From NCBI RefSeq assembly GCF_013410565.1, contig NZ_JACCFO010000001.1:3844001-3908000 (forward strand): DNA of 64,000 nt. Reading direction: 5' to 3'. Origin of the DNA: Streptomonospora nanhaiensis. GTDB lineage: Bacteria > Actinomycetota > Actinomycetes > Streptosporangiales > Streptosporangiaceae. Position numbers and translations under genes: made by a program. How positions within the stretch are numbered: the stretch's first letter is position 1; each line of letters opens with the position of its first letter. Shown here one piece after another: positions 1-8,109 of the stretch. The notes below the pieces were generated by a model. That model did not search any database. It was given only the letters and a program-made list of their open reading frames with translations, and was not told the origin of the DNA.

Positions 1-378
1 CTGGCCGTCGACCAGCCACGCCGGTTTCTCGTCGTCGGACTGGGTTTCGTCGACCGGTATGACGAGCTCCCCCGGCACCGCGTAGTCAACACTCCCGGTC
101 GGGCCGTGGCTGACGAACTCTACTCGGCGGTCGAACGCCAAGACGATGGCGTTCGGCAGCATGGCGCCGTCGGACTCCAGGTAGCGGCGGATGGCGCGGA
201 TGTGGCTCAGTACTTCGGGCCGCTGGTACCCCTGCAGATTCTTCTCTTCGTCCCTGTGGATTCGAGACACCGCGGCAAAGCCGTGCATCTTCTTGCCGTC
301 CACGGCGAAGCAGTAGATCCGTCGACTTCCTTGGCGAATCTCCAAGGCCGGCAGTCGAAGGGTGTAACGATCGGCCAC
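1..378 (-). CDS. Second DGQHR/ParB-like protein, C-terminus outside window
   Basis: The reading frame runs off the left edge, so only the first 126 residues are visible. GTG at 378 is chosen because AGGAG sits about 6 nt upstream on the minus strand. The protein parallels the DpdB-like protein at 1635-2765: GYQRPE at residues 50-55 is followed by a helix with a YLESD motif, a PNAIVL strand, and a PAWLVDGQ segment at the edge. This is the start of the DGQ(H/Q)R motif of the DndB/ParB-like superfamily. It lies 39 nt after the DpdA-like gene, so it is probably the fourth gene of the leftward operon. By family, it probably assists or regulates DNA modification. Two such proteins in one operon is unusual. 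Identity as a DGQHR protein is fairly sure; the exact role is inference. Confidence 0.75.
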   Translation of the reverse strand, partial: MADRYTLRLPALEIRQGSRRIYCFAVDGKKMHGFAAVSRIHRDEEKNLQGYQRPEVLSHIRAIRRYLESDGAMLPNAIVLAFDRRVEFVSHGPTGSVDYAVPGELVIPVDETQSDDEKPAWLVDGQ

Positions 379-417
379 ATTATCTCCTAGGTCAGATGGC
401 AGGATACCAGGCATCCA

Positions 418-1638
418 TCATGCGATGTCGAGTTCCCGCATCTTTGATTCGAGCACAGTCAGATTGTGGAAGCCCCTGCGTTTGTTTCTTTCTGTGCCCC
501 GAAAGATCGCGATTTCGATCCCGTGCTCTCGGCACAGGGCGCAGGGACATGTTTTCCAGGGGGAAGCCTCAAGGGTTCGACGATAGAAATCGATATAGCT
601 CTTTTTCTTCGGGCCATTGGCGAGTGCCTCGTATATCGCCAAGGCATCGATCACGTCATCGAGGTCGGCTTCACCTAGGTCGAAGGCGCGGAGTCGTTTG
701 AGGCATTCTCGTTCGGCTACAACCGCCTCTGCCTGGGATACTGTTCCCGACAGTATGCGGCGTTTAAGGGACGGGTTTCCGTCAACCTGTGGTACACGTA
801 TGGCGGTGAAGGACTCGTTCCGGGTATGGTAATTGTTGCGATCGTCCATGAAGGACTGTCGAAACGCTGAGGTGCTGTCAAAACTCGTTACGCCGTAGTC
901 CTTGAATTTCGCCATGCTGTCAACACGGGTGATGCCAAGGAGGTGGAGTTGTGTGTCGTCCGCCCTTACCGCATCAATCTCTTCCAGGCACGCGAGGATC
1001 TCGGCAGTCTTCAGGGGGACCATTCCGCCGAGGGCGATCCGGCGGTAGCCCATTGCCTGCAGTTGCTGGACGCTGTCGGCGTAACTCTTCGGGCTCCAGC
1101 CTTGGGCTGCGCCTACGGGTTCGAGGCTGGCCTTGCGCTGCCTGACTTCGGCAATGAAGAGTTCGGCCAGGTTCAACGATATGGATCGGCGGTCCACCCA
1201 CGCGGGATCCACGTCTCTGTCATCGGCGGCTGGAGTGAACCCGAAGATGACATGGTCAATGCTTACTCCTGCGTCGAAACCGCACCCTTCGTAGAAGTCA
1301 AGCACTTCATCTACGGTATACGGAGGATGCTCCTCGTCGATGTAATTAAATGCACCGCAGTCACCCAGGGATTCCATACCCTCCGGAAGTCTGAAGAAAC
1401 GGCGTACCCCCATTCGGTAGAGTCGCGCGCGTTGCGCCGAAGTGTACTTTCCCGAACCCTTGGCTGATCCGTCGACAATCGCCTTGCTGACGAGGATGCC
1501 GTCGTAGGGTTGGGATCCGACTACCTCGTGGGCGTAGAGGTCGTCACGTTGGCGTACGCGCGTTGGCGAGTACTCATCGCTGAGGAAATCATAGGTGGGG
1601 CTGACCAGGTCCTGACTATCGGGGAAATAGAACTTCAC
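418..1638 (-). CDS. dpdA: DpdA-like DNA 7-deazaguanine transglycosylase
   Basis: This 406-residue protein looks like a tRNA-guanine transglycosylase redirected to DNA. It has a GDCGAFNYI strand (92-100), a SIDHV segment (126-130) with the expected catalytic Asp region, an ALGGMVPL strand (202-209), and a C-terminal zinc site C364-x-C366-xx-C369 with H391. DpdA enzymes swap guanine in DNA for preQ0, made by QueC/QueE/QueD, whose genes lie divergently 2 kb away. The GTG start at 1638 overlaps the TGA of the DpdB-like gene (GTGA), showing translational coupling. The length fits DpdA better than an ordinary bacterial Tgt with PUA. Substrate (DNA) is inferred from the DpdB-like neighbours. GC content is lower than in most genes of the window. 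Confidence 0.85.
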   Translation of the reverse strand: MKFYFPDSQDLVSPTYDFLSDEYSPTRVRQRDDLYAHEVVGSQPYDGILVSKAIVDGSAKGSGKYTSAQRARLYRMGVRRFFRLPEGMESLGDCGAFNYIDEEHPPYTVDEVLDFYEGCGFDAGVSIDHVIFGFTPAADDRDVDPAWVDRRSISLNLAELFIAEVRQRKASLEPVGAAQGWSPKSYADSVQQLQAMGYRRIALGGMVPLKTAEILACLEEIDAVRADDTQLHLLGITRVDSMAKFKDYGVTSFDSTSAFRQSFMDDRNNYHTRNESFTAIRVPQVDGNPSLKRRILSGTVSQAEAVVAERECLKRLRAFDLGEADLDDVIDALAIYEALANGPKKKSYIDFYRRTLEASPWKTCPCALCREHGIEIAIFRGTERNKRRGFHNLTVLESKMRELDIA

Positions 1639-2765
1639 GACGCGCTTGCCCTAGCCTGAACATATACACGAATAAGGAAATTTGAGAGAGTGCTGATATG
1701 TCGCGGAGTGTTCTGAAGTTCGTTCCAGTTGACACCGAGTTCCGGCCAGCGTCCCTGTGTCCAATGGCATTGTTCTTTTATTACCGACAATTCTCCGCGT
1801 GCGCTGAGAATCGGATCTTCGGTGTTCAAGTCCACATTCGCCATGACCTTGTCCATAAGGCGGCCCATGGCTCGGATTCCGACTCCGTGCATCAAGCGAC
1901 TCTTTGTAGGAGGCAGTCCCCATGCGTTGGGAAACGTCTCACGCACCGCAGACCAATAAGTGATGAGAAGGCGGCGGATGGTGACTGTGTCGGTGGTGTT
2001 GTTGGACAGGTTTCGGTGCAAAAATAGGATACCGGCGGATGAGTTCAGCGATTCCTCGATCGCGGTGATCAGGCCGTTGTCAGCGATCACCGCGCCGCGC
2101 TTGTCCGAGCCGGTGGAGGCTCGTTTGATCATTCCGCGCAGCGGGGATTCAGGATCCTGGTTGAGCACGTCTACCAGGGCCGATGGCAGTTTTCGTGCCG
2201 ACAGCTTGGCGGGAAGCGGGGTCCACACCTCTGGCAGGAGTTCTGAGACAAGATTGCTCGGGAGCGGCGAAACGGTGTTGACGCGAAGAAACTGCTCGCG
2301 CTGAGTCGGGATGTCTTCGGCGACAAAGCCGGCGGCGGTGACGGGCAGCCTTGTCCTCCGGGTACGGGACAACGCCAGACTGCGCTGCTGGCCGTCGACG
2401 ATCCAGGCGGGGCGAGGCTCGGCGTCGGATTCAGGAAGTGGGATCTCCAGCGTTCCGCTGGTCGCCAGGCCGTCAAAGGAGGAGGGGCCGGGACTCGAAC
2501 GAAAGCGCACCGACTTGGGCAGCGCCAGGATCAATCCATTGGGGAAGAGGACCTCATCGCTGTCAAGGTACTCAAGGATCTGCTTGACATGCTGCTTCTT
2601 CTCCGGGCGCTGGTATCCGATGAGCTTTCCCGCATCGTCGCGCGAGATGCGGGCCACATCGGCAACCTGGCTCACCTCCTCGGCCGCCAGGGTGAACACA
2701 TAGAGCGGCACTTCGGAGTGCTGGTGAATGCGCAGAGCCCGGCGCTTGAGGACGCGACCGCCCAT
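1635..2765 (-). CDS. dpdB: DpdB-like DGQHR-domain protein
   Basis: A 376-residue protein with GYQRPE at 50-55, YLDSDEVLFPNG at 66-77 and PAWIVDGQQRSLALS with DGQQR at 124-128. These are the marks of the DndB/ParB-like DGQHR family. In known Dpd systems DpdB works with DpdA to put preQ0 into DNA and is needed for modification. It overlaps the preceding gene by ATGA at 2765 and the dpdA-like gene by GTGA at 1635, so the three are translated as one coupled set. Its best visible relative is the truncated gene at the left window edge. DndB of phosphorothioation systems shares the fold, but the dpdA and que neighbours argue for the deazaguanine role. Confidence 0.82.
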   Translation of the reverse strand: MGGRVLKRRALRIHQHSEVPLYVFTLAAEEVSQVADVARISRDDAGKLIGYQRPEKKQHVKQILEYLDSDEVLFPNGLILALPKSVRFRSSPGPSSFDGLATSGTLEIPLPESDAEPRPAWIVDGQQRSLALSRTRRTRLPVTAAGFVAEDIPTQREQFLRVNTVSPLPSNLVSELLPEVWTPLPAKLSARKLPSALVDVLNQDPESPLRGMIKRASTGSDKRGAVIADNGLITAIEESLNSSAGILFLHRNLSNNTTDTVTIRRLLITYWSAVRETFPNAWGLPPTKSRLMHGVGIRAMGRLMDKVMANVDLNTEDPILSARGELSVIKEQCHWTQGRWPELGVNWNELQNTPRHISTLSNFLIRVYVQARASAS

Positions 2766-3655
2766 CAGGCGCCCATCGTCTGTGCGTACAGCATGGCGAA
2801 CCGCTTCTGCTCGCAGGCCCTTCCGCTTTCCCGGAGCAGTCGGTGCAGTCTTGTCCTGGAGTACTCGGGATGCTGCTCCGTCTGTACGCGGATGAACGCA
2901 CGTACGGCTTCATCACTCATAGGTGTGCGGTCATACCTTTCGGGGGATCGCACCGACTCCGCCCACCGAGTCCAGGCGGCAGTGGTGTCGGACGACGTCA
3001 GACGACCGGCTGGGCTGCAGTGTTCGAGCCAGGAGATCGCCATGCGGACGTTCAGGCTCGTCAGTGTCCCACCCAGAGCGCGGCGCAAGGCCCTGTTGGC
3101 CGGCACGCGTTGAATACCGGTCACGTCTCTGTCTCCTCCCACAAGGAGGACGTCATCTCCTGCCTCACCCAACGCACACAGTTCCGCGTTCAAAGCCGTG
3201 GCGTATACCTCAGACAGTACAAGCAGCACGGGGCCACGCTTGGCCAAGTCCTGGAGGCGGGCGGCTCCTCGCGCTGCCTGGAGACGTGCCCACCAGCGGA
3301 TCCGCTCCTCGCTGGTGGAGGCCACAGAGTCGGCGTGCCGAGGGCTGAGCGCGGCGGCATAGGAAGGGGCGGTCGCTAAGGCGGGCTGCAGTCCCAGCCC
3401 AGCTGAGACCACCCACAGTTCAGGAGTGAAACCCGCCTGACGAGCGCGCTCGATCAGTGCACCGACCTGCACCCAGTGCTCACCCTTGTAGAGCCGGTTC
3501 AAGGGGAGATGATCGTCAGCCCGGTCGATGCGAGCCGTCCAGACGCTCACCCGATGGTCGACGTCCCCCTCGGGGAGCGTCTGCACCCGCAAGTCTGGGT
3601 CCGGAGTCGTTATCTTGCGGTCCGTGCAGGTAACTACCAACGACAGTTGCCTCAC
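2765..3655 (-). CDS. Unrecognised first gene of the Dpd-like operon
   Basis: A 296-residue protein that I do not recognise with certainty. The N-terminus has CTDRK at about 10-14, then LYKGEHW, a VVSAGLGL strand and PSYAAAL. This pattern resembles the DUF6884/YaaA-like proteins found near deazaguanine and nucleic-acid modification genes, but the match is by eye only. The second half has LLVLSEVYA and [16 protein letters not shown], then a helical C-terminus. GTG at 3655 follows GGGAG about 9 nt upstream. As the first gene, overlapping dpdB by ATGA, it very probably serves the same system. It occupies a place where a modification-tailoring enzyme (DpdC-like, converting preQ0 in DNA) or a nuclease could sit. 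Neither is shown by the sequence. Confidence 0.55.
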   Translation of the reverse strand: MRQLSLVVTCTDRKITTPDPDLRVQTLPEGDVDHRVSVWTARIDRADDHLPLNRLYKGEHWVQVGALIERARQAGFTPELWVVSAGLGLQPALATAPSYAAALSPRHADSVASTSEERIRWWARLQAARGAARLQDLAKRGPVLLVLSEVYATALNAELCALGEAGDDVLLVGGDRDVTGIQRVPANRALRRALGGTLTSLNVRMAISWLEHCSPAGRLTSSDTTAAWTRWAESVRSPERYDRTPMSDEAVRAFIRVQTEQHPEYSRTRLHRLLRESGRACEQKRFAMLYAQTMGA

Positions 3656-3765
3656 GCGGACTGACTCCCTGTGCTTCTAACTCGGGCATGAGCGCCCGCT
3701 ACTCTACCGGTCGGTTGCGAGCGCTATGCTCGCGGGGATGTTGCTGTCAACTGAAGGGCGATGAC
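3656..3765. promoter_or_regulatory. Divergent intergenic control region of the Dpd/que operons
   Basis: The 110 bases between the leftward operon (GTG at 3655) and queC (ATG at 3766) must hold both promoters. A TATGCT hexamer at 3724-3729 lies 37 nt before queC and could be its -10; I see no good -35. No preQ1/preQ0 riboswitch fold is evident in this short space. Confidence 0.35.
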
Positions 3766-4461
3766 ATGGAGCGACCTGCGATCGTGCTGCTCAGCGGGGG
3801 CCTGGACTCCACCACCGTCCTGGCAATCGCGAAAGACCGCGGCTTTGCCCCTTACGCGCTGAGCTTTCGATACGGTCAGCGCCACAGCGTCGAGCTCGAG
3901 GCAGCGCAAAGGGTCGCTCAGACGATGTCCGTGGTGCGACACGTGGTTGCCGACATCGATCTTCGCGTCTTCGGTGGTTCGGCGCTGACTGATGATATCT
4001 CCGTTCCCAAGCACGAGAGCGTGGACGAGGTCGCCTCTACGAGCGTGCCGATCACCTACGTTCCGGCCCGCAACACGGTATTCCTCTCCTATGCATTGGC
4101 CTACGCCGAAGTCGTGGGGGCGTTTGACATCTTCACTGGAATCACTGCGGTGGACTACAGTGGGTATCCCGACTGCAGGCCCGAGTACGTTGAGGCGTAC
4201 GAGAAGATGGCCAATCTCGCGACGCGCGCTGCGGTCGAGGGAAAGCAGCGGCTAAGGATTCACTCGCCTCTAATCGAGATGTCGAAGGCGGACATCGTCC
4301 GCGAAGGGCTTCGCCTTGGTGTGGACTACTCGCTGACTTCGAGTTGCTATGACCCCGACGAGCAGGGAAGGGCGTGCGGGCACTGCGACACATGCCTGCT
4401 CCGGCTCAAGGGATTTTCCGAGGCCGGCGTCACTGACCCGATCCGGTATCAGGACGCCTAA
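3766..4461 (+). CDS. queC: 7-cyano-7-deazaguanine (preQ0) synthase QueC
   Basis: QueC turns 7-carboxy-7-deazaguanine into preQ0 using ATP and ammonia. The 231-residue protein has the adenylation P-loop SGGLDSTT at 10-17, the [19 protein letters not shown] block, an [16 protein letters not shown] block and the zinc site C194, C204, C207, C210 (ACGHCDTC). ATG at 3766 is chosen over upstream starts because the conserved AIVLLSGG begins at once and AAGGG lies about 8 nt upstream. It is followed two bases later by queE and then queD, so the three form an operon that feeds the divergent Dpd genes. folE is not in the window; FolE would come from elsewhere in the genome. Confidence 0.96.
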   Translation: MERPAIVLLSGGLDSTTVLAIAKDRGFAPYALSFRYGQRHSVELEAAQRVAQTMSVVRHVVADIDLRVFGGSALTDDISVPKHESVDEVASTSVPITYVPARNTVFLSYALAYAEVVGAFDIFTGITAVDYSGYPDCRPEYVEAYEKMANLATRAAVEGKQRLRIHSPLIEMSKADIVREGLRLGVDYSLTSSCYDPDEQGRACGHCDTCLLRLKGFSEAGVTDPIRYQDA

Positions 4462-4463
4462 TT

Positions 4464-5099
4464 ATGCGTTATTTTGTCAAAGAGATCTTCTATACTCTGC
4501 AGGGAGAAGGCAGCCACGCCGGCCGGCCTGCGGTCTTCTGCCGCATGTCACGTTGCAACCTGTGGACCGGCTACGAAAAAGATCGCCATCGGGCGATCTG
4601 CAAGTTTTGCGACACCGATTTCGTTGGCACGGACGGCGTTGGGGGCGGGCGGTTTCAATCGGCGGAGAAATTGGCGGACGCGGTTGAGCGCGCCTGGCCG
4701 TCGGAATCACGGGGCCATCGGTTCGTGGTGTGCACCGGTGGTGAGCCGCTCTTGCAGTTGGACGACGCGGCTGTGGCCGCTCTACACGAGCGAGGTTTTG
4801 AGGTAGCTGTCGAGACCAATGGCACCCGGCGTCCGCCTCGAGGAGTTGACTGGCTGTGCGTAAGTCCAAAAATCGGGGCTGAGCTGGTGGTTTCCGAGGG
4901 CGACGAACTGAAGTTGGTCTACCCGCAGGCCGGAGGTGACCCCGCACAGTTCGAACATCTGGATTTCGGTGTTTTCCGGTTGCAGCCGATGGATGGTCCT
5001 GAGTTGGCGGCCAACACCGAGGCAGCCGTTGAATACTGCCTCAAGAACCCCCGGTGGCGGCTCTCGCTGCAGACGCACAAATATCTGGGGATTCGTTAG
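4464..5099 (+). CDS. queE: 7-carboxy-7-deazaguanine synthase QueE
   Basis: QueE is a radical SAM enzyme converting 6-carboxy-5,6,7,8-tetrahydropterin into 7-carboxy-7-deazaguanine. The 211-residue protein shows the QueE-specific cluster motif C31-x14-C46-x2-C49 (not the usual CX3CX2C), as in Burkholderia-type QueE. It also has LQGEGSHAGRPAVF at 12-25, VVCTGGEPLLQ (the GGE SAM motif), VETNGT and WLCVSPK. It starts two bases after queC, and queD follows without a gap. The length is typical. Nothing looks broken. Confidence 0.96.
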   Translation: MRYFVKEIFYTLQGEGSHAGRPAVFCRMSRCNLWTGYEKDRHRAICKFCDTDFVGTDGVGGGRFQSAEKLADAVERAWPSESRGHRFVVCTGGEPLLQLDDAAVAALHERGFEVAVETNGTRRPPRGVDWLCVSPKIGAELVVSEGDELKLVYPQAGGDPAQFEHLDFGVFRLQPMDGPELAANTEAAVEYCLKNPRWRLSLQTHKYLGIR

Positions 5100-5456
5100 A
5101 TGGAAATATTTCGAGAGTTCACCTTTGAGGCGGCCCATCGGCTTCCCCGTGTCCCGGAAGGGCACAAGTGCGCGCGTCTTCATGGGCATTCATACCGAGT
5201 GACCGTGCACCTGGACGCTGAAGTCGACCCGCAGGCGGGTTGGGTCATGGACTTCGGTGAAGTGAAGCAGGTTTTCGAGCCTATTCGGGCACAACTTGAT
5301 CACTACTATCTCAACGAGGTTCCTGGACTGGAAAACCCGACAAGCGAGAATCTGGCGCAGTGGATATGGAGGCGCCTGGAACCGGCTCTTCCGGAACTCT
5401 CTGCGGTAACCATCCGGGAGACGTGTACCTCGGGAGTCACGTTCCGGGGGAGGTAA
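5100..5456 (+). CDS. queD: 6-carboxy-5,6,7,8-tetrahydropterin synthase QueD
   Basis: QueD makes 6-carboxytetrahydropterin from dihydroneopterin triphosphate, the first committed step to preQ0. The 118-residue protein has the three zinc histidines H13, H28 and H30 (AAH, HGH), the catalytic C24 in [26 protein letters not shown] and the C-terminal IRETCTSG. The ATG directly follows the queE stop (TAGATG), so translation is coupled. This is the last gene of the que operon and marks the right edge of the lower-GC island; bases after it are much richer in G and C. Confidence 0.96.
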   Translation: MEIFREFTFEAAHRLPRVPEGHKCARLHGHSYRVTVHLDAEVDPQAGWVMDFGEVKQVFEPIRAQLDHYYLNEVPGLENPTSENLAQWIWRRLEPALPELSAVTIRETCTSGVTFRGR

Positions 5457-5675
5457 GGCAAGGGCTGCTTCGCTGAGGGCTGCGGTCGCTGGTCCGGGAC
5501 GGCTAGGGGGCCGGGGTGGTGGGGCGGCAGGGGGTGGGTCACCGGGGGGCTCCTGGGCGGCTCGGGGGTGGCCTGGGCCAGTGTGCGGTGCGCGCCGCTC
5601 GCGGTGCTCCGGTTGTCCACAGGCTGTGGGCGGGGCGTCGTCGGCCGGCGGGGTGGACGGCGCCCCGCCCGGGGG

Positions 5676-6023
5676 TCAGCGCTCCTGCGCGTCGACCAGG
5701 TCGGCCAGGAGGCGGGCCTTGGGGCGGGCGCCCACCAGGACGCGCTCGGGGTGGCCGCCGCGGAACAGCATCAGGGTCGGCAGCGACATCACCTGGTACT
5801 CCCGCGCGGTGAGCGGGTTCTCGTCGCTGTTGACCTTCACGACGGTGAGGGAGTCGGCGCGCTCGGCGGCGATCTCCTCCAGTACCGGGGCGATCATGTG
5901 GCACGGTGGGCACCACTCCGCCCAGAAGTCGACCAGCACCGGTCCGTCGGCGTTGAGGACCCGCTCCTCGAACTCCGCGTCGGTGACCGCGGTGACCCGG
6001 CCGGACACACTCGTCTGTGGCAT
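5676..6023 (-). CDS. Thioredoxin-fold protein with WCPPC active site
   Basis: A 115-residue thioredoxin. VDFWAEWCPPCHMIAPVLEEIA (31-52) holds the redox pair C38/C41; SLPTLMLFRGG gives the cis-Pro loop. The usual WCGPC has become WCPPC, which should change the redox potential. ATG at 6023 is used because it overlaps the MerR stop (TAATG). The gene is the second member of a merR-trx operon, so it likely serves a thiol or metal stress response sensed by the MerR protein. It converges with queD. A general cytosolic reductant is the alternative. Confidence 0.93.
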   Translation of the reverse strand: MPQTSVSGRVTAVTDAEFEERVLNADGPVLVDFWAEWCPPCHMIAPVLEEIAAERADSLTVVKVNSDENPLTAREYQVMSLPTLMLFRGGHPERVLVGARPKARLLADLVDAQER

Positions 6024-6439
6024 TACGGCTCCTCGTCGCCTGGGGTATCGCCGGGGAGCGGCCCGGTCATGTTGCACATGCCCGGCTGCCGCTCCAGCGC
6101 GTCGGTGAGTTTGACGACCAGACCCGCCCGGACCTCCTTGAGGCGGTCGATGCAGGCGTCCACGTCGGCCAGTTTGCGGCGGTACACCTCGATGGAGTCC
6201 GGGCAGGAGTCCCCGGACTCGTGCCCCGAGCGCAGGCAGTCCACGAACGGCCGCGTGTCGTTGAGGCTCAGGCCCGCCGCCTGCAGTGCCAGGATCTCGC
6301 TGACCAGCCGGTAGTCGGCTTCGTCGTACTCCCGGTAGCCGTTGGGCGCGCGCCGCGCGCTCAGCAGGCCCTGGGACTCGTAGAACCGCAGCGCTCGGGT
6401 GGTGGTCCCGGCGCGTCTGGCGAGTTCACCGATGCGCAT
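6023..6439 (-). CDS. MerR-family transcriptional regulator
   Basis: A 138-residue regulator. The N-terminal winged helix (MRIGELARRAGTTTRALRFYESQGLL) is typical of MerR proteins, followed by a coiled coil and a short effector part with cysteines (CPDSI, CIDRL, GMCNM). These could sense metal or redox state, as in SoxR or MerR-like sensors. The gene shares its stop with the start of the thioredoxin gene. The 19-bp-spaced promoter and dyads directly before the ATG argue for autoregulation and activation of trx by promoter twisting. Confidence 0.92.
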   Translation of the reverse strand: MRIGELARRAGTTTRALRFYESQGLLSARRAPNGYREYDEADYRLVSEILALQAAGLSLNDTRPFVDCLRSGHESGDSCPDSIEVYRRKLADVDACIDRLKEVRAGLVVKLTDALERQPGMCNMTGPLPGDTPGDEEP

Positions 6440-6440
6440 G

Positions 6441-6478
6441 CCTTGACGTTAGACCTTGCCGTCAACGTCAAGGCAAGG
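6441..6478 (-). promoter_or_regulatory. MerR-type promoter and operator, nearly leaderless
   Basis: Two nested dyads are visible: CCTTGACGTT (6441-6450) with AACGTCAAGG (6464-6473), perfect over 10 bp; and CCTTGCC (6454-6460) with GGCAAGG (6472-6478). On the minus strand TTGCCT and TAACGT are separated by 19 bp, the long spacer typical of MerR-controlled promoters. The ATG lies about 7 nt past the -10, so the transcript would be leaderless. Confidence 0.6.
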
Positions 6479-6491
6479 CCGGCGCCCCGGG

Positions 6492-7022
6492 TCAGTCGGA
6501 CCGCCGCGCGGCGCGCACCATCCGCAGCTGCCCGATCTCGGAGGCGTTCTTCATCAGCTCGGCGTTCAGCCAGGCCAGCATGTGCCCCACGGTCATGCCG
6601 GGGTCGCCCTGCCAGGGGAAGGGGGCGGCCGCGTCCAGGTCGGGCTCCTCAAGGCGGTCCAGCACCGAGGTCCACTCCGCCCGCAGCCCGCGCAGCCACT
6701 CCACGCTCGCCTCGCCCGGCCCCGGCCACACGATGTCGTCGCGCTCCCGGGGCGTGCGCCCCTGCGCGTGGTCCAGAGCCACACCCCACCACCAGCCGAT
6801 GTGCCAGGTCACCCACGCGATCGTGGGCACGGGGACGGGATCGGGCTCGGTCTCGGCCCAGTCGGGGCGCCAGGTGCCGGCGGCGTCGCGGCGCATCGTC
6901 CAGCACAGCGCCGCCGGCTCCCACAGGAAGTCGTCGGGCCGCAGCCGCTCCAGGTGGTACTCGAACAGGGACCAGGTCATCTCGAACTGCCAGCGCAGCA
7001 GCTCGCGTCGTGTCGTAGGCAT
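6492..7022 (-). CDS. DinB-like protein
   Basis: A 176-residue protein beginning MPTTRRELLRWQFEMTW. The four-helix pattern with a histidine early on (YHLERL), VTWHIGWWWGVALDH in the middle and GHMLAWLNAELMKN near the end matches the DinB/mycothiol-dependent maleylpyruvate-isomerase-like metalloenzyme family, whose three His residues bind a metal. Many members act as thiol S-transferases; the substrate here is unknown. ATG at 7022 is the first start before the conserved part; the upstream sequence reads as Arg-rich junk. It lies upstream of the merR-trx pair on the same strand but outside its promoter. Confidence 0.8.
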   Translation of the reverse strand: MPTTRRELLRWQFEMTWSLFEYHLERLRPDDFLWEPAALCWTMRRDAAGTWRPDWAETEPDPVPVPTIAWVTWHIGWWWGVALDHAQGRTPRERDDIVWPGPGEASVEWLRGLRAEWTSVLDRLEEPDLDAAAPFPWQGDPGMTVGHMLAWLNAELMKNASEIGQLRMVRAARRSD

Positions 7023-7092
7023 GCGGGCCAGGCTCGCACGCGCGGTCCGGCGGCGGGAAGCGGTTTTCCCCTGCGCGCGGCGGCTCCCGCGG

Positions 7093-8109
7093 TCAGTCGG
7101 CGAGGCGGACCAGCATCTTGCCGACGTTCTCGCCGCGCAGCATGCCCAGGAACGCCTCCGGCGCCGCCTCGATCCCCTCGCGCACGGTCTCCTCGGTGCG
7201 CAGGCCGCCGTCGGCCAGCCACTCACCGGCCCGCCGCACGTACTCGGGGAAGAGGTGCAGGTAGGACTGCACGAGCATCCCGCGCAGCGTCAGCTCCCGC
7301 TTGACCGCCAGGAACAGGTTGCTCGGACCCGGGACGGGCTCGGTGGCGTTGTAGACGCTGATGGCGCCGACCAGCGCGAACCGGGCGCCGGTGCGGGCGG
7401 CGCCGAGGGCGGCCTCCAGGTGGTCGCCGCCCACGTTGTCGAGGTAGACGTCGATGCCGTCGGGCGCGGCCTCGGCGAGCTGGTCGGCGACCGGCCCGGC
7501 CTTGTAGTCGATGGCGGCGTCGAAGCCGAAGTCGTCCAGCAGCATCGCGGTCTTGCGCCGGCCCCCGGCCGACCCGATCACCCGCGAGGCGCCGAGCTTG
7601 CGCGCGATCTGCCCGGCGACGCTGCCGACCGCCCCGGCCGCGGCCGACACGAACACCACGTCGCCCTCGCGCACGGGCGCGACCTCGACCAGCGAGGCGT
7701 AGGCGGTGAGCCCGGTGGAGCCGAGGGGCCCGAGGTAGGCGCGCGCGGGCGCCGCCTCGGCGTCGACCACGGTGGCGGAGTCGGCGTCGAGCACGGCGTA
7801 CTCGCGCCAGCCGAGGAAGTGCGTGACGGTCGCGCCGACCGGGACGGAGTCGGAGCGGGAGGCGACGACCTCGCCGACCGCGCTCCCGGTCATCGGCTCG
7901 CCCAGCTTGAAGGGCGGGATGTAGGACTCCACGTCGTCCATCCGGCCCCGCATGTAGGGGTCGACCGACATCCAGGTGTTGCGGACGAGGACCTGCCCCT
8001 CGCCGGGTTCGGGCACCGCGACCTCGGCGACCTCGAAGTCGGCGAGCGTCGGCTCCCCCTTCGGCCGCGCGGCCAGCCGGACCTCGCGCCCTGTTCTCTC
8101 CCCCGCCAT
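7093..8109 (-). CDS. MDR-family NADP-dependent oxidoreductase (CurA-like)
   Basis: A 338-residue medium-chain dehydrogenase/reductase without zinc ligands. PGEGQVLVRNTWMSVDPYMRGRM, a GWREYAVLD segment, GPLGSTGLTAYASL, the NADPH loop SAAAGAVGSVAGQIARKLGA and YLDNVGGDHLEAAL mark the prostaglandin-reductase/CurA-like group. It likely reduces alkenals, enones or quinones with NADPH. ATG at 8109 (MAGERTGREV) is the start best matching family N-termini. It is co-directional with the MFS gene upstream but 156 bp away. Confidence 0.88.
   Translation of the reverse strand: MAGERTGREVRLAARPKGEPTLADFEVAEVAVPEPGEGQVLVRNTWMSVDPYMRGRMDDVESYIPPFKLGEPMTGSAVGEVVASRSDSVPVGATVTHFLGWREYAVLDADSATVVDAEAAPARAYLGPLGSTGLTAYASLVEVAPVREGDVVFVSAAAGAVGSVAGQIARKLGASRVIGSAGGRRKTAMLLDDFGFDAAIDYKAGPVADQLAEAAPDGIDVYLDNVGGDHLEAALGAARTGARFALVGAISVYNATEPVPGPSNLFLAVKRELTLRGMLVQSYLHLFPEYVRRAGEWLADGGLRTEETVREGIEAAPEAFLGMLRGENVGKMLVRLAD

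Noticed and set aside
5613-5621. Isolated TTGTCCACA (DnaA box) between queD and the thioredoxin gene
   Set aside because: Single 9-mer without neighbours; too weak to call an origin or titration site.
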